Notes: generated by a model not told the origin, from the letters alone. A DNA stretch of 64,000 nt from JAHBNG01 sp039028975 (GCA_039028975.1 JBCCHB010000088.1:1-64000), one strand, 5' to 3'. Counted from the first letter of the stretch, positions 1-9,229 are shown. Translations and numbers: made by a program.

Positions 1-255
1 CCGCCCAAGCGGCCATATGGTGAGCAGATGGCTCGAAATGACAATGATGCACCTCTTTTTCTATTACGAAATCTGTACACTCTACCCCAAAAAGATGTGG
101 GTAAAGGTAAGCCTAAAAGGACGGGCTACGGTAACTCCACCCCACTATTCCTCAGAGATCCGGATTTTAAAGAGTACGAAGATTTTTCTCTTCTAATCTT
201 AATAGCCTGGCTAATCCCTGTTCATTTTTCTGTCATTTGCGCCAGACTGTACTAG
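1..255 (+). CDS. Partial ORF at window edge, unidentified
   Basis: The reading frame is open from base 1 and stops at the TAG at 253-255. It gives an 84-residue tail that begins in a polar stretch and ends in a short hydrophobic segment (about residues 62-77). I do not recognise it; it does not end like an OppB-type permease. It lies in the same frame as the permease that follows, with only 18 nt between this stop and the GTG at 274. It may be the 3' end of an upstream importer gene, a degraded N-terminal part of the permease, or a chance ORF. An internal ATG at 28 would give a 75-residue product. Confidence 0.3.
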   Translation, partial: PPKRPYGEQMARNDNDAPLFLLRNLYTLPQKDVGKGKPKRTGYGNSTPLFLRDPDFKEYEDFSLLILIAWLIPVHFSVICARLY

Positions 256-273
256 ACTCGCTACATACCTACT

Positions 274-1275
274 GTGACATCTCTATCCAAAAATCTTCAG
301 ATACAGAGGAAGCCAGATACATTTCTGAACATGGCGATACAGTCCCTTCGCCAGGATCGCTTGACTATTGCGGCTATCATACTGATCGTTTTTCTAGGAA
401 TCTGTGCTTTAGCGGCACCGCTGTTAACAGGTATTCTTGTCGGGGTTGATCCCAATGCAACGAATACCGATTACACATATGGGCAGCCTTACATTGGCCC
501 TTATATAAAGTGGCGGCTGGGAATTGACAACGTCACGGCACCAACGATCTTAGGTCAAACAGGTGGCGTAACCCACTGGTTTGGCACAGATCACCTGGGG
601 CGGGATCAACTGGGTCGCTTGTTACATGGCGGACGGGTGAGCCTGGGGATTGCTTTTGTTGCCTCATTTATTTCCCTGGCCTTAGGAGTTATGATTGGTA
701 CTATTGCCGGCTATTTTGGTGGAATAGGCGATGATCTGATCATGTGGGTCATTAATACGATTAGTGCTGTTCCGACCATCTACCTACTCATCATTGTTTC
801 ATCAATCTATAGCCCTAGCCCGTTTGCCCTGACTATCTTTCTGGGCTTTTTAGGCTGGCTTGGGACAGCGAGATTTATGAGAGGGAATGTCTTCAAAGTG
901 AAAGAGCTGGATTATATCCTAGCTGCTCGCTCAATTGGTGCATCTGACCTACGGATTATGCTACAGCACATCGTGCCAAATAGCATTGCAGTAATTATTG
1001 TAGTGACAGCAATCGGAATCGGCACCTTAATTCTAGCTGAATCCGTTTTGAGCTTTTTGGGTCTGGGCGTTCAGGCCCCTACTCCAACGTGGGGCAACAT
1101 GCTCAGCCGCACACGCAGTATGTTTTTCTTAGTCGACCCCGAAACTGGTGCATTTACAGCCTTACACCTCATGCTACCCCCCGGTATCTTGATTTCGCTC
1201 TCCGTTCTTTGCTTTTACCTGATCGGAGATGGATTGCGAGATGCGCTCGATCCAACCCTGAAAAATAGAAAATAA
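274..1275 (+). CDS. Peptide/nickel-type ABC transporter permease (DppC/OppC family)
   Basis: A 333-residue inner-membrane permease. A cytoplasmic N-terminus of about 30 residues is followed by TM1 (about 31-52), a periplasmic loop of about 70 residues, then the five-helix BPD_transp_1 core. The EAA coupling loop that contacts the ATPases is visible (LAARSIGASDLRIML), and the loop before TM2 contains FGTDHLGRDQLGR, which is diagnostic of the DppC half. The start is a GTG without a clear Shine-Dalgarno site; an in-frame ATG at 331 lacks one too. Its partners would lie upstream of the window. It is a paralogue of the second permease at 5579 but lacks that protein's large extracytoplasmic insert. 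Family is certain; substrate cannot be told. Confidence 0.9.
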   Translation: MTSLSKNLQIQRKPDTFLNMAIQSLRQDRLTIAAIILIVFLGICALAAPLLTGILVGVDPNATNTDYTYGQPYIGPYIKWRLGIDNVTAPTILGQTGGVTHWFGTDHLGRDQLGRLLHGGRVSLGIAFVASFISLALGVMIGTIAGYFGGIGDDLIMWVINTISAVPTIYLLIIVSSIYSPSPFALTIFLGFLGWLGTARFMRGNVFKVKELDYILAARSIGASDLRIMLQHIVPNSIAVIIVVTAIGIGTLILAESVLSFLGLGVQAPTPTWGNMLSRTRSMFFLVDPETGAFTALHLMLPPGILISLSVLCFYLIGDGLRDALDPTLKNRK

Positions 1276-1609
1276 TGAACAGGTATTACCATTCACACTC
1301 TTTTAGTTAGTTTTTCATATACACTTCATAAACTTATGGTAGAATCATAGCGTACGTACAGATAGCTAGATAAAGCTTGCCCTCTCTTTCTGGCGTTATA
1401 CAGAGTAGGCCGGGTAAAAGTCGGGACAAACTTTTCTGGCAGACTATACTTTCCTATCGTAGATGATTGTGGTAAAAATAGTACGTCCCCATGAAATGTA
1501 ACCATTTAAGTGCTCAAGGCCGAAGCGCGTCAATTGTGATTTATATCATTTTGATTTCCATAGTTGATGCACATCGGTTACTGAGACAAGTTCATCAAGG
1601 AGAATCTAC
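1276..1609 (+). other. Intergenic region with a palindromic repeat and the lipoprotein gene leader
   Basis: 334 bp without a credible gene. It carries a family-2 palindrome (about 1370-1449) and a good ribosome binding site for the next gene (AAGGAG at 1597-1602, seven bases before the ATG). A TAGAAT at 1340-1345 could be a -10 box, but no convincing -35 is seen. The gap separates the permease at 274 from the next importer, so the two are probably separate transcription units. Confidence 0.5.
1370..1449. repeat. Family-2 palindromic repeat, degenerate copy
   Basis: The right arm GTCGGGACAAACTTTTCTGG (1420-1439) matches, with two differences (one a missing base), the right arm of the well-formed copy at 4210-4284; both are followed by CAGA(C/G)TATAC. 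The left arm is poorly conserved. Confidence 0.55.
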
Positions 1610-4165
1610 ATGAAACGAGTTTTCCAAATCCGCACTGCGGTGCTAGTCAATCTGGTCCTTGTTTTGACCTTGATCCTAGCCGCCTGTAATGGAGGGGCTA
1701 TTCAAGCACCTCCTCCGCAAGAGGCATCCGAAGATGTCGCCGAATCTGAGTCAACCGAATCAACAGATGAGACAGCTGATACCGCAGCGGAATCCTCTTC
1801 TAGTGCAAGCGCTGCTGGCATTGTTGATGAGATCGTCGTTGTGGAAGAGCCAATCCCAGATGTAGCGATTACTCGCCTGAGCACGAGTGACATTGATATT
1901 TTCGCCTCAGCAACCTCAGATCCGGAAGTCTTTGCTTCTGTTCAAGAGGCAGGATTAAGCTACGCCCAATCGTTTGGCAACTATTCTGAACTCACCTTTA
2001 ATCCTGCTGGACCTGTCTTCGAGGGAACGGGCAAGCTCAATCCATTTTCCGTGGCACGCGTAAGAGAAGCGATGAACTGGCTCATTGATCGCGATTTCAT
2101 TGCTCAGGAATTATACGGTGGATTGGCCCAACCTCGCTATACCGCGATTACGCCAGCCTTTCCAGACTATGCTCGGTTAGTCGATGTGGCTCGTCAGCTC
2201 GAGTTGACCTATGCCCACAATCCTGACAAGGCCAATGAAGTCTTCACAGAAGAGATGGAAGCATTGGGTGCCGAGATGGTTGACGGCAAGTGGAACTACG
2301 AGGGAGAGCCTGTCGAAATCATCGTCTTGATTCGTACGGAAGATGTGCGAAACGATGTAGGTGACTATGTATCCAACCTCTTGGAAGATATCGGATTTAC
2401 GGTAACCCGAGATTACAAGGCTGCTGCCGATGCTTCACCCATCTGGATTCGTGGCAACCCACCCGATGGCGAATTCCACATCTATACTGGCGGTTGGATT
2501 ACCACAGCTGTTAGCCGAGACCAGGCTGGAAATTTTGACTTCTTCTACACACCACGCGGTCTCTCCTTCCCATTGTGGCAAGCATACACCCCCTCAGAAG
2601 CGTTTGATACAGTTTCGGATCGACTTGCCCGACGCGATTTCTCTACCCTTGAAGAACGAAAAGAGCTCTTTGCAGAGGCATTAACGCTTTCACTTCAGGA
2701 TTCAACACGCGTTTGGGTGGTTAGTCAGCTTGGTGCGACCCCCTATGGGTCGGATATTTCAATCGCGGCGGACTTAGCCGGTGGCGTTAGTGGAACGATG
2801 CTCTGGGCACACACGCTACGCAAGGGAGATGAGGCTGGTAGTACAGCCACGATTGCCATGCCCAGCATTCTTACCGAGCCGTGGAATCCCGTAGCAGGTA
2901 GCAACTGGATCTTCGACTCTATGTTGCAGCGTGGCATGACGAGTTCTGGTACCATGCCCGATCCATTCACAGGGTTGAGCTGGCCTCAGCGTCTTGAACG
3001 AGCAGAAGTCACGATTCAAGAAGGTCTGCCCGTTGGTAAGACTTTAGATTGGGTTGACTTGGAATTTGCTGCAGAAATCTCAGTACCTGAAGATGCCATC
3101 ATCGATTGGGATGCTGTAGAACAACGCTGGATTACAGTGGGTGAAAAGCATCCCGAAGGTCTCACGGCACTGCGTAAGAGTGTTGTCTACTATCCTAGTG
3201 ATCTCTGGAATGTTCAGTGGCATGATGGCAGTACCGTCTCTATAGCTGACCTGATGCTGGGCCAGATTATTGGCTACGATCGGGCCAAACCAGAGAGTGC
3301 GATCTTTGATGAATCTGCCGTTCCTTCTTTCGAACAGTTCCAGGAATCTTTCCGAGGATGGCGCATTGTTTCTGAGGATCCACTGGTGGTGGAAAACTAC
3401 ACCGATGTCTTTGGATTGGATGCTGAGGCAAATGTTACCACCTTCTTCCCTGGTACACCATGGACGACGTTAAGCGTAGGCATCATGGCCGATGCGGCAG
3501 GTGAATTGGCCTTCTCTTCCGACAAAGCTGAGACCTTGGAAATTGAATGGGCCAATTACATCGCTGGTCCAAGTCTGGAAATCTTAGAAGCCAAGATGAA
3601 TGAGTCGGCCGAAGCAGGCTCGATTCCATATGCAGAGGCAATGGCCGATTACATTACGGATGACGAAATTGCTGAGCGATGGGCCAGCCTTCAGGCTTGG
3701 TATGCCGAACAGGGCCATTTCTGGGTTGATCAAGGCCAATATTACCTGGAAGAAGCCTTCCCAGTTGAAGGTACAGTCATCTTGAAGCGTTTTGGTGATT
3801 ATCCAGATGATGCCGATAAGTGGACTCGCTTCTCGACACCCCAGATTGCCGATGTGCTCGTTGAAGGTGACAGTCGCGTAACTGTAGGTGAGGAAACAAT
3901 CTTTGATGTTGATGTCTCTTTCAATGGCGAACCGTACGCCATCGATGATATTGACACCGTTAAGTACCTGATCTTTGATGCCGTGGGTGAATTGGCTATC
4001 TCTGGTGAAGCAGAGTCAATTGAAGATGGGCTCTTCCAAGTAGTGTTAACGGCTGAGCAAACGGCTGAACTAGAAACTGGTGCCAATCGTGTAGAAATTG
4101 CGGTTGTCCCCAAGCTGGTTAGTGTACCAACATTCGGTTCTGTTGAGTTCGTTACAGTACCTTAG
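1610..4165 (+). CDS. Peptide-type ABC transporter substrate-binding lipoprotein, permuted motif order
   Basis: An 851-residue extracytoplasmic solute-binding protein (SBP_bac_5-like). A signal peptide ends in the lipobox LAAC (Cys26), so it is predicted to be lipid-anchored, followed by an acidic Ser/Glu/Thr linker (about 35-70). The core carries family motifs in an unusual order. VREAMNWLIDRDFI (about 148-161), normally in the second half of the family, comes first. WHDGSTVSIADLM (about 536-548), normally near the N-terminus, comes some 390 residues later. The C-terminal ~85 residues look like a separate small beta domain. It is longer than the usual 500-600 residues. It has a strong Shine-Dalgarno site and its own leader, and stands upstream of the two permeases and two ATPases it probably serves. 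Oligopeptides are the family default; the ligand is unknown. Confidence 0.88.
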   Translation: MKRVFQIRTAVLVNLVLVLTLILAACNGGAIQAPPPQEASEDVAESESTESTDETADTAAESSSSASAAGIVDEIVVVEEPIPDVAITRLSTSDIDIFASATSDPEVFASVQEAGLSYAQSFGNYSELTFNPAGPVFEGTGKLNPFSVARVREAMNWLIDRDFIAQELYGGLAQPRYTAITPAFPDYARLVDVARQLELTYAHNPDKANEVFTEEMEALGAEMVDGKWNYEGEPVEIIVLIRTEDVRNDVGDYVSNLLEDIGFTVTRDYKAAADASPIWIRGNPPDGEFHIYTGGWITTAVSRDQAGNFDFFYTPRGLSFPLWQAYTPSEAFDTVSDRLARRDFSTLEERKELFAEALTLSLQDSTRVWVVSQLGATPYGSDISIAADLAGGVSGTMLWAHTLRKGDEAGSTATIAMPSILTEPWNPVAGSNWIFDSMLQRGMTSSGTMPDPFTGLSWPQRLERAEVTIQEGLPVGKTLDWVDLEFAAEISVPEDAIIDWDAVEQRWITVGEKHPEGLTALRKSVVYYPSDLWNVQWHDGSTVSIADLMLGQIIGYDRAKPESAIFDESAVPSFEQFQESFRGWRIVSEDPLVVENYTDVFGLDAEANVTTFFPGTPWTTLSVGIMADAAGELAFSSDKAETLEIEWANYIAGPSLEILEAKMNESAEAGSIPYAEAMADYITDDEIAERWASLQAWYAEQGHFWVDQGQYYLEEAFPVEGTVILKRFGDYPDDADKWTRFSTPQIADVLVEGDSRVTVGEETIFDVDVSFNGEPYAIDDIDTVKYLIFDAVGELAISGEAESIEDGLFQVVLTAEQTAELETGANRVEIAVVPKLVSVPTFGSVEFVTVP

Positions 4166-4439
4166 TCAATCATCGTTCATGATAGTCTCATGGTATCTTG
4201 TATAAATGACCAGAAAAGATCTGTCCTTCCTTTGTGGAATTTTCCAGAGCAGATTGGACAAGAGTCGGGACAAGGCTTTTCTGGCAGAGTATACCTTCAG
4301 ATGCCATGAGTAGTTGATTTCTAAAATATAGATACCTGTAGGTACTGTTTATCACTCTGTTGTAGGGTTCTCTGAGGTTACTATGGAGTAAACCCGCAAA
4401 TGAATAGTGACAGACAGTACCTACAACCGAGAGGATCTT
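4166..4439 (+). other. Spacer between binding-protein and permease genes
   Basis: 274 bp. It contains the best-formed family-2 palindrome (4210-4284), which may act as an mRNA processing or attenuation structure between the highly expressed binding-protein gene and the membrane genes (inference). The permease Shine-Dalgarno GAGAGG ends five bases before the ATG at 4440. Confidence 0.5.
4210..4284. repeat. Family-2 palindromic repeat
   Basis: Left arm CCAGAAAAGATCTGTCC (4210-4226) pairs with GGACAAGGCTTTTCTGG (4268-4284) with a few mismatches, leaving a loop of about 40 nt. Similar arms recur at 1420, 25975, 35598 and 63011. Confidence 0.75.
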
Positions 4440-5579
4440 ATGGCCCAAGCAGCAATGCCTCTACAGCCCCAAGGCATGGTGGAGGAAACTAAAAAATCGA
4501 ATTCATCCGGTTTCATGCGGTTTGCCCGATTCACGGGTGTACGAATCGTTACCCAAGCGATCACGGTGGTAGCGGCTGTCTACATTAGTATTTTGATTGC
4601 CAATATGGGTGGTCAAGTGGATGAGATTCGCAAGGGCATGATCCGGGACAATATTGCCATGTTCATCGGTTTTGATGAACAGGTGCAACAGATGGATTCT
4701 GAAGAGAAGAAAGCATACATTGACCAACTTGTTCTTATTCAGGAGAGAGCTGCCGGCTTAGATCAACCGTTTGCCGTACGGAGCGTACGTTACTTGACTG
4801 ATGCCCTAACCCTAAACTTAGGCCAGTCTGAAAATATGCATAGTGATAGTGGTTCCAAGCTGGTGCGTAACATTATTTTAGAGCGGCTTCCAGCCACGCT
4901 GATCCTCTTTTCGACTTCTCAGCTCTTGATGTTCGTAATTATTCTATTTACAGCCCTTTATCTATCGCGCCATTATGGTTCTTTTCTGGATAAATTAGTA
5001 TTAGCATTTGCACCGACTTCGGCGGCGCCATCGTGGTTCTATGCACTCTTCCTCATTCTTGTATTTGCCGGTTCCTTTGGGGTTTTACCATTTGGCGGCA
5101 TGGTCTCTGCACCACCACCGGATAGCATAGTTAACTATGCCTTAAGCGTCATGAGGCATCTCATTCTGCCCGTTTCGGCTATCGCCATTAGTAGCCTCTT
5201 TGCCGGAATATATGGCTCACGGACATTCTTCCTCATCTATTCTAAGGAAGATTATGTAGAAATGGCCCAAGCCAAAGGGTTACACCCTCGCACCATTGAA
5301 AGGCGCTATATTCTACGTCCAACTTTGCCCATCATCGTCACTGGCTTTGCTTTGGGCCTTATTACAGTCTGGACGGGGTCAGTCACATTGGAGACAATCT
5401 TTAACTGGCCAGGTTTGGGACGTCTTTTCTTTCAAGCAGCCAATTCATTCGATACTCCGGTCATCATTGGCTCAGTTGTCATCTACGCCTATCTACTAGC
5501 CGTTACCGTATTCTTGCTTGATATCACTTATGCCCTGCTCGATCCTCGCTTAAAAGTGGGAGAAGGGGGAGGACAGTAA
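4440..5579 (+). CDS. Peptide/nickel-type ABC transporter permease (DppB/OppB family)
   Basis: Inner-membrane permease of 379 residues from the ATG at 4440, preferred because GAGAGG lies five bases upstream; a GTG at 4407 would add 11 residues but has no such site. TM1 (about 30-50) is followed by an unusually long extracytoplasmic segment of about 100 charged residues before the remaining helices. The EAA loop AQAKGLHPRTI and the C-terminal YALLDPRLK are typical of OppB-type proteins. The stop overlaps the next start by one base (TAATG), so the two permeases are translationally coupled. It should pair with the permease at 5579 and the ATPases at 6911 and 7912. Confidence 0.92.
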   Translation: MAQAAMPLQPQGMVEETKKSNSSGFMRFARFTGVRIVTQAITVVAAVYISILIANMGGQVDEIRKGMIRDNIAMFIGFDEQVQQMDSEEKKAYIDQLVLIQERAAGLDQPFAVRSVRYLTDALTLNLGQSENMHSDSGSKLVRNIILERLPATLILFSTSQLLMFVIILFTALYLSRHYGSFLDKLVLAFAPTSAAPSWFYALFLILVFAGSFGVLPFGGMVSAPPPDSIVNYALSVMRHLILPVSAIAISSLFAGIYGSRTFFLIYSKEDYVEMAQAKGLHPRTIERRYILRPTLPIIVTGFALGLITVWTGSVTLETIFNWPGLGRLFFQAANSFDTPVIIGSVVIYAYLLAVTVFLLDITYALLDPRLKVGEGGGQ

Positions 5580-6910
5580 TGCGGTTACTGAGTATAGCCC
5601 GTAAGTATCCTTCGGCTGCGGTTGGCTCATTCATCATTTTGATTTTGGTGGGACTTGCCCTTTATGCACCCTTTGCCCTGCCTTATAGTGAAGCAATTCG
5701 GCTTTGGCGAGGAGGCGAAAGCGTTTGGAAAGAGTCGCCAAAAAACGCCCGACCCATTTGGTATAACTCTTTGTTGGGCCGCAACCTTCCTGAAACCCTA
5801 GTAATCAATAGTGCAAACGATGAAGGGCTAAAAGAACGTACAGTCCTGACCGAGACGATGACGGATGTTATCTTTACCTTTGACTTTGACTATACATATG
5901 ACGCCTTTCCCCAAGAACTACTCATCTTCTTTGATGCCGAGTTTGAGGAAAAGCGTCCTCTAGTCGAAATGACATGGCACACTCCTGATGGGCGAGAGAT
6001 AGAATTTGATGATCTAACCGTGCAAGGCAGTGAGACCTACTATGCCGCCCAGGATGAGAAGATCGCTCGGGAGTTTAACGAACAAGATGCCATCCACGTT
6101 CTCTTTGCTGATCCAACGATTGAGGAACCGACTCCACTGAAAGGGCGATATACGCTGACTGCTGCTGGGTTAGTCTTTGAGCAAGATGCCGACATTGACG
6201 CTGAGATGATTCTTTATGGCCAAGTCTATGGCTTTGCTGGCACGGATCACAAGCGTCGGGATCTGACTGTGGCGCTCCTGTGGGGTGCACCGATTGCTCT
6301 GGCATTAGGTTTGATTGTCACGGTTGTCTCAGGCGGTGCATCCCTTGTGATTGCAGCAGTTGGCGTTTGGTTTGGTGGATGGGTGGATGACTTAATTCAA
6401 CGCGTCACCGAAGTCAATATGATCCTACCGGGGCTGCCCATCTTGATCATGATTGCCACTTTTTACTCTCGAAGTATCTTTGTTATGTTTGGTGTTCTGA
6501 CCGTATTGGGTATCTTTGGGGCCGGAATTAAATCGTCTCGTGCGCTTTTCTTACAGATTAAAGAGTCACCCTTTATCGAGGCTGCTCAAACCTACGGTGC
6601 AGGCAGTATGCGGATTATTCTACGCTATATGATTCCCCGCATCATTCCGACACTTATTCCAGGGCTAGTGGGCGCTATTCCTGGCATTGTCTTCACAGAA
6701 GCAACTCTATCAATTTTAGGATTGGGTGATCCACTCCTCCCAACTTGGGGCAAGATCCTAAGTGATGCTCGCTTTAATGGAGCTCTATTTCAAGGGCAAT
6801 ACTACTGGGTATTACAGCCATCGATTCTGTTAATGTTGACAGGGCTGGGCTTTGCCATGGTAGGTTTTGCGCTGGATCGAGTCTTTAATCCGCGATTGCG
6901 GGATGTGTAA
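5579..6910 (+). CDS. Peptide/nickel-type ABC transporter permease (DppC/OppC family) with large extracytoplasmic insert
   Basis: A 443-residue permease, much longer than the ~300 typical of DppC. TM1 (about 13-35) is followed by about 180 residues of polar, aspartate- and glutamate-rich sequence with beta-type patterning, then the normal core starting at the GTDHKRRD motif. The EAA loop reads EAAQTYGAGSMRIIL. The insert probably forms a domain facing the binding protein. The start overlaps the upstream stop; the stop is immediately followed by the ATG of the first ATPase. A comparable but smaller expansion in the partner permease and an oversized binding protein suggest that the three extracytoplasmic parts evolved together (inference). 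Confidence 0.92.
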   Translation: MRLLSIARKYPSAAVGSFIILILVGLALYAPFALPYSEAIRLWRGGESVWKESPKNARPIWYNSLLGRNLPETLVINSANDEGLKERTVLTETMTDVIFTFDFDYTYDAFPQELLIFFDAEFEEKRPLVEMTWHTPDGREIEFDDLTVQGSETYYAAQDEKIAREFNEQDAIHVLFADPTIEEPTPLKGRYTLTAAGLVFEQDADIDAEMILYGQVYGFAGTDHKRRDLTVALLWGAPIALALGLIVTVVSGGASLVIAAVGVWFGGWVDDLIQRVTEVNMILPGLPILIMIATFYSRSIFVMFGVLTVLGIFGAGIKSSRALFLQIKESPFIEAAQTYGAGSMRIILRYMIPRIIPTLIPGLVGAIPGIVFTEATLSILGLGDPLLPTWGKILSDARFNGALFQGQYYWVLQPSILLMLTGLGFAMVGFALDRVFNPRLRDV

Positions 6911-7915
6911 ATGACCAACGAAAAACTACTAAAAATTGAAGATCTGCGCCTCTATTACCGTACAGGACAAGGCATCGTTAAAGCCGTAGATGGGATTAAT
7001 TTTGAGATGGGGCGCAATGAGGCAGTAGTGATATTAGGTGAATCGGGCTGCGGTAAAACGTCGCTCACTAGGGCGCTACTGCGACTATTGCCAAACAATG
7101 TGGAACAGTATACGGGGCGGGTTCATCTCGATGGCCTTGATATTATGTCCCTAACGGAAGATAACTTCCGTCGGGAGGTCCGCTGGTCTAAGATCTCTAT
7201 GGTGCCACAGGCTGCTATGAATTCACTGAATCCGGTGCTGAAGGTGGCAGATCAGGTAACAGAGCCGCTGACAACTCACACCAATATTCGCAAAACTGAG
7301 GCCATAGATAAGGCTGCACATATCTTTCAGAATGTAGGGGTACCAGTTGACTTTTTGAATCGGTATGCCTTTGAACTAAGCGGCGGAATGCGACAGCGTA
7401 CGGCGATTGCCATGGCGCTTATTACGGATCCTGATCTGATTATCCTGGATGAACCAACGTCTGCACTGGATGTTCTGACTCAGGCCAATATCATGAATGT
7501 GCTCAAAAAGATCAAGTGGGAATCGAATACAAGCTTCATTCTAATTACCCATGATATTGCAACTTCCAGCGAATTGGCGGACAAAGTTGCGGTGATGTAT
7601 GCAGGGCAGATGGTAGAAGTGAGTGATGCTGAACGGTTTTTTCAGCAGCCGCAACATCCATATTCTCAAAAGCTACTGGGTAGCGTGCCCAAACTTAGGC
7701 AGGTTGAAGAGCCGGACTTTATAACCGGCCAACCGCCAAGTTTGCTAGCTCTACCGAGTGGGTGTCGCTTTGCTGAGCGATGCTCTCAGCGTTTCGACCC
7801 ATGCAGCCAGACTCCACCAGTGATCAACGATGAGGATCGTTGGACTCAATGCTGGCTCTATGATCAAAAAAATGGGCAAAATAACAACGAACATAATAAT
7901 GAGGTGAACGTTTGA
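6911..7915 (+). CDS. Oligopeptide-type ABC transporter ATP-binding protein (DppD/OppD-like)
   Basis: 334-residue cytoplasmic ATPase. Walker A GESGCGKTS (about 44-52), Q-loop (MVPQAAMNSLNPV), ABC signature LSGGMRQR, Walker B LIILDEPTSALD and the switch His in LITHD are all present. The C-terminal oligopeptide/dipeptide extension has the cysteine cluster CRFAERCSQRFDPC seen in OppD/DppD proteins (an Fe-S cluster or metal site in some relatives). It starts directly after the stop of the permease at 5579 and its TGA overlaps the TTG of the next gene. It energises peptide import together with the following ATPase. Confidence 0.94.
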   Translation: MTNEKLLKIEDLRLYYRTGQGIVKAVDGINFEMGRNEAVVILGESGCGKTSLTRALLRLLPNNVEQYTGRVHLDGLDIMSLTEDNFRREVRWSKISMVPQAAMNSLNPVLKVADQVTEPLTTHTNIRKTEAIDKAAHIFQNVGVPVDFLNRYAFELSGGMRQRTAIAMALITDPDLIILDEPTSALDVLTQANIMNVLKKIKWESNTSFILITHDIATSSELADKVAVMYAGQMVEVSDAERFFQQPQHPYSQKLLGSVPKLRQVEEPDFITGQPPSLLALPSGCRFAERCSQRFDPCSQTPPVINDEDRWTQCWLYDQKNGQNNNEHNNEVNV

Positions 7916-8940
7916 TTGCTGAGCAGTCTCCAATAATTTCTGAAGATCGGTCCGCTTCAAGCGATGCCCCCCTCCTATCCGTTCAGGATGTTCACACTTG
8001 GTTTGAATTGCGAAAGTTTGGCTTTGGACGAGCAGGCTATGTACGTGCCGTTGACGGTGTTACATTTGATCTAAAGCGAGGTCAATCAGTCGCTGTGGTA
8101 GGCGAAAGCGGTTGTGGTAAGTCTAGCTTAATGAAGACGATTTTGGGGCTTCATAAGCCAACCCAAGGCGATGTGGTTTTTGAAGGACAACATCTTAGTG
8201 AGTTTGATCGGGAGGGGATGCGTTGGTACCGTTCCCAAGTTGGTTATGTTCAACAAGATCCGTTTGGTGCATTGGCTCCTTTCATGAAGATTGGTCGCAT
8301 TTTGGAAGAACCGCTTATCGTCCAAAATGTTGCAAATAAGGAAGAAAGAGAGGAGCGCATTCGGGATGTGATGCGAGAAGTCCGGCTGACCCCTGTTGAT
8401 GATTTCCTCAACAAGTTCCCTCATATGCTCAGCGGTGGCCAGCAGCAAAGGGTTGTCATTGCCCGGGCCATGATTTTGCGCCCGAAACTAATTGTGGCTG
8501 ATGAACCCGTATCTATGCTGGATGCTTCTGTTCGGGTTGAGATATTGCGATTGATGCAATCACTACAAGAGGATCATAATCTGGGAGTTCTTTACATAAC
8601 CCATGATTTATCAACAGTGCGCTACTTTTCCGAGCGAATTTTTGTAATGTATGCAGGCAAGTTAGTAGAAAAAGCCCATGTAGACGATCTGTTGCGTAAT
8701 TCGCTTCATCCGTACACAGATGCCTTACTGGCAGCTATACCTGATCCGGAAGCACGCAATGCCAGAGAACTAAGAGAAGTGCCATCAGGAGAACCACCCA
8801 ACTTGATCAGCCCGCCTCCTGGCTGCCGTTTTCACCCTCGCTGTACCAAGGCTATCGAGGGGCTTTGTGAGGTGAAGGTTCCACCTGATTTTGAGCCAGA
8901 ACCTCATCATTTTGCCTCGTGTTGGCTCTATGATGAGTAG
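7912..8940 (+). CDS. Oligopeptide-type ABC transporter ATP-binding protein (DppF/OppF-like)
   Basis: 342-residue second ATPase of the importer. The start is a TTG at 7912 overlapping the preceding TGA by four bases (TTGA), supported by GAGGTG five bases upstream. Walker A GESGCGKSS, signature LSGGQQQR, Walker B LIVADEPVSMLD, switch His in YITHD, and the C-terminal cysteine cluster CRFHPRCTKAIEGLC are present. The residue after Walker B differs from the usual PTSALD, which is common in OppF-type partners. Last gene of the importer run. Confidence 0.94.
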   Translation: MIAEQSPIISEDRSASSDAPLLSVQDVHTWFELRKFGFGRAGYVRAVDGVTFDLKRGQSVAVVGESGCGKSSLMKTILGLHKPTQGDVVFEGQHLSEFDREGMRWYRSQVGYVQQDPFGALAPFMKIGRILEEPLIVQNVANKEEREERIRDVMREVRLTPVDDFLNKFPHMLSGGQQQRVVIARAMILRPKLIVADEPVSMLDASVRVEILRLMQSLQEDHNLGVLYITHDLSTVRYFSERIFVMYAGKLVEKAHVDDLLRNSLHPYTDALLAAIPDPEARNARELREVPSGEPPNLISPPPGCRFHPRCTKAIEGLCEVKVPPDFEPEPHHFASCWLYDE

Positions 8941-9006
8941 AAGGGGAACTTATACTACATTTTTTGTTGATTTTCTGAAAGCTATGAGTGAATATAGAGA
9001 TAGCCC

Positions 9007-9213
9007 ATGCATGTAACCCATCCTATTCGACTAATTGTTCTTGGTGCTGTGATGATTCTCTTCGGTTTTTGCTTGTCTTTTGCCATGGTGCTTCGAATGG
9101 TCGAAGTAACTTTTCTGCTCAGCTTTTTAGCCTATATCGGTTCGATGATGGGTTTATTCCTTGGCATTATTGGTGCTGTAACATATAACGGCCAACGAAA
9201 TAGTTGGGATTGA
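9007..9213 (+). CDS. Small two-TM membrane protein, unknown function
   Basis: 68 residues with two hydrophobic helices (about 8-29 and 34-58), a positively charged first turn and a polar C-terminus, so probably a hairpin in the membrane. No recognised domain. It starts 66 nt after the ABC ATPase and is not clearly part of that operon. The reading frame is a coherent membrane protein and the gap to the convergent gene is only 16 nt, which supports it being real. An overlapping frame at 8988 has less protein-like composition. Confidence 0.65.
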   Translation: MHVTHPIRLIVLGAVMILFGFCLSFAMVLRMVEVTFLLSFLAYIGSMMGLFLGIIGAVTYNGQRNSWD

Positions 9214-9229
9214 CAACCCGTCTACCTAA

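Noticed and set aside
4188..4448. 86-codon minus-strand ORF before the permease
   Set aside because: It spans the family-2 palindrome and the permease ribosome binding site; no protein features.
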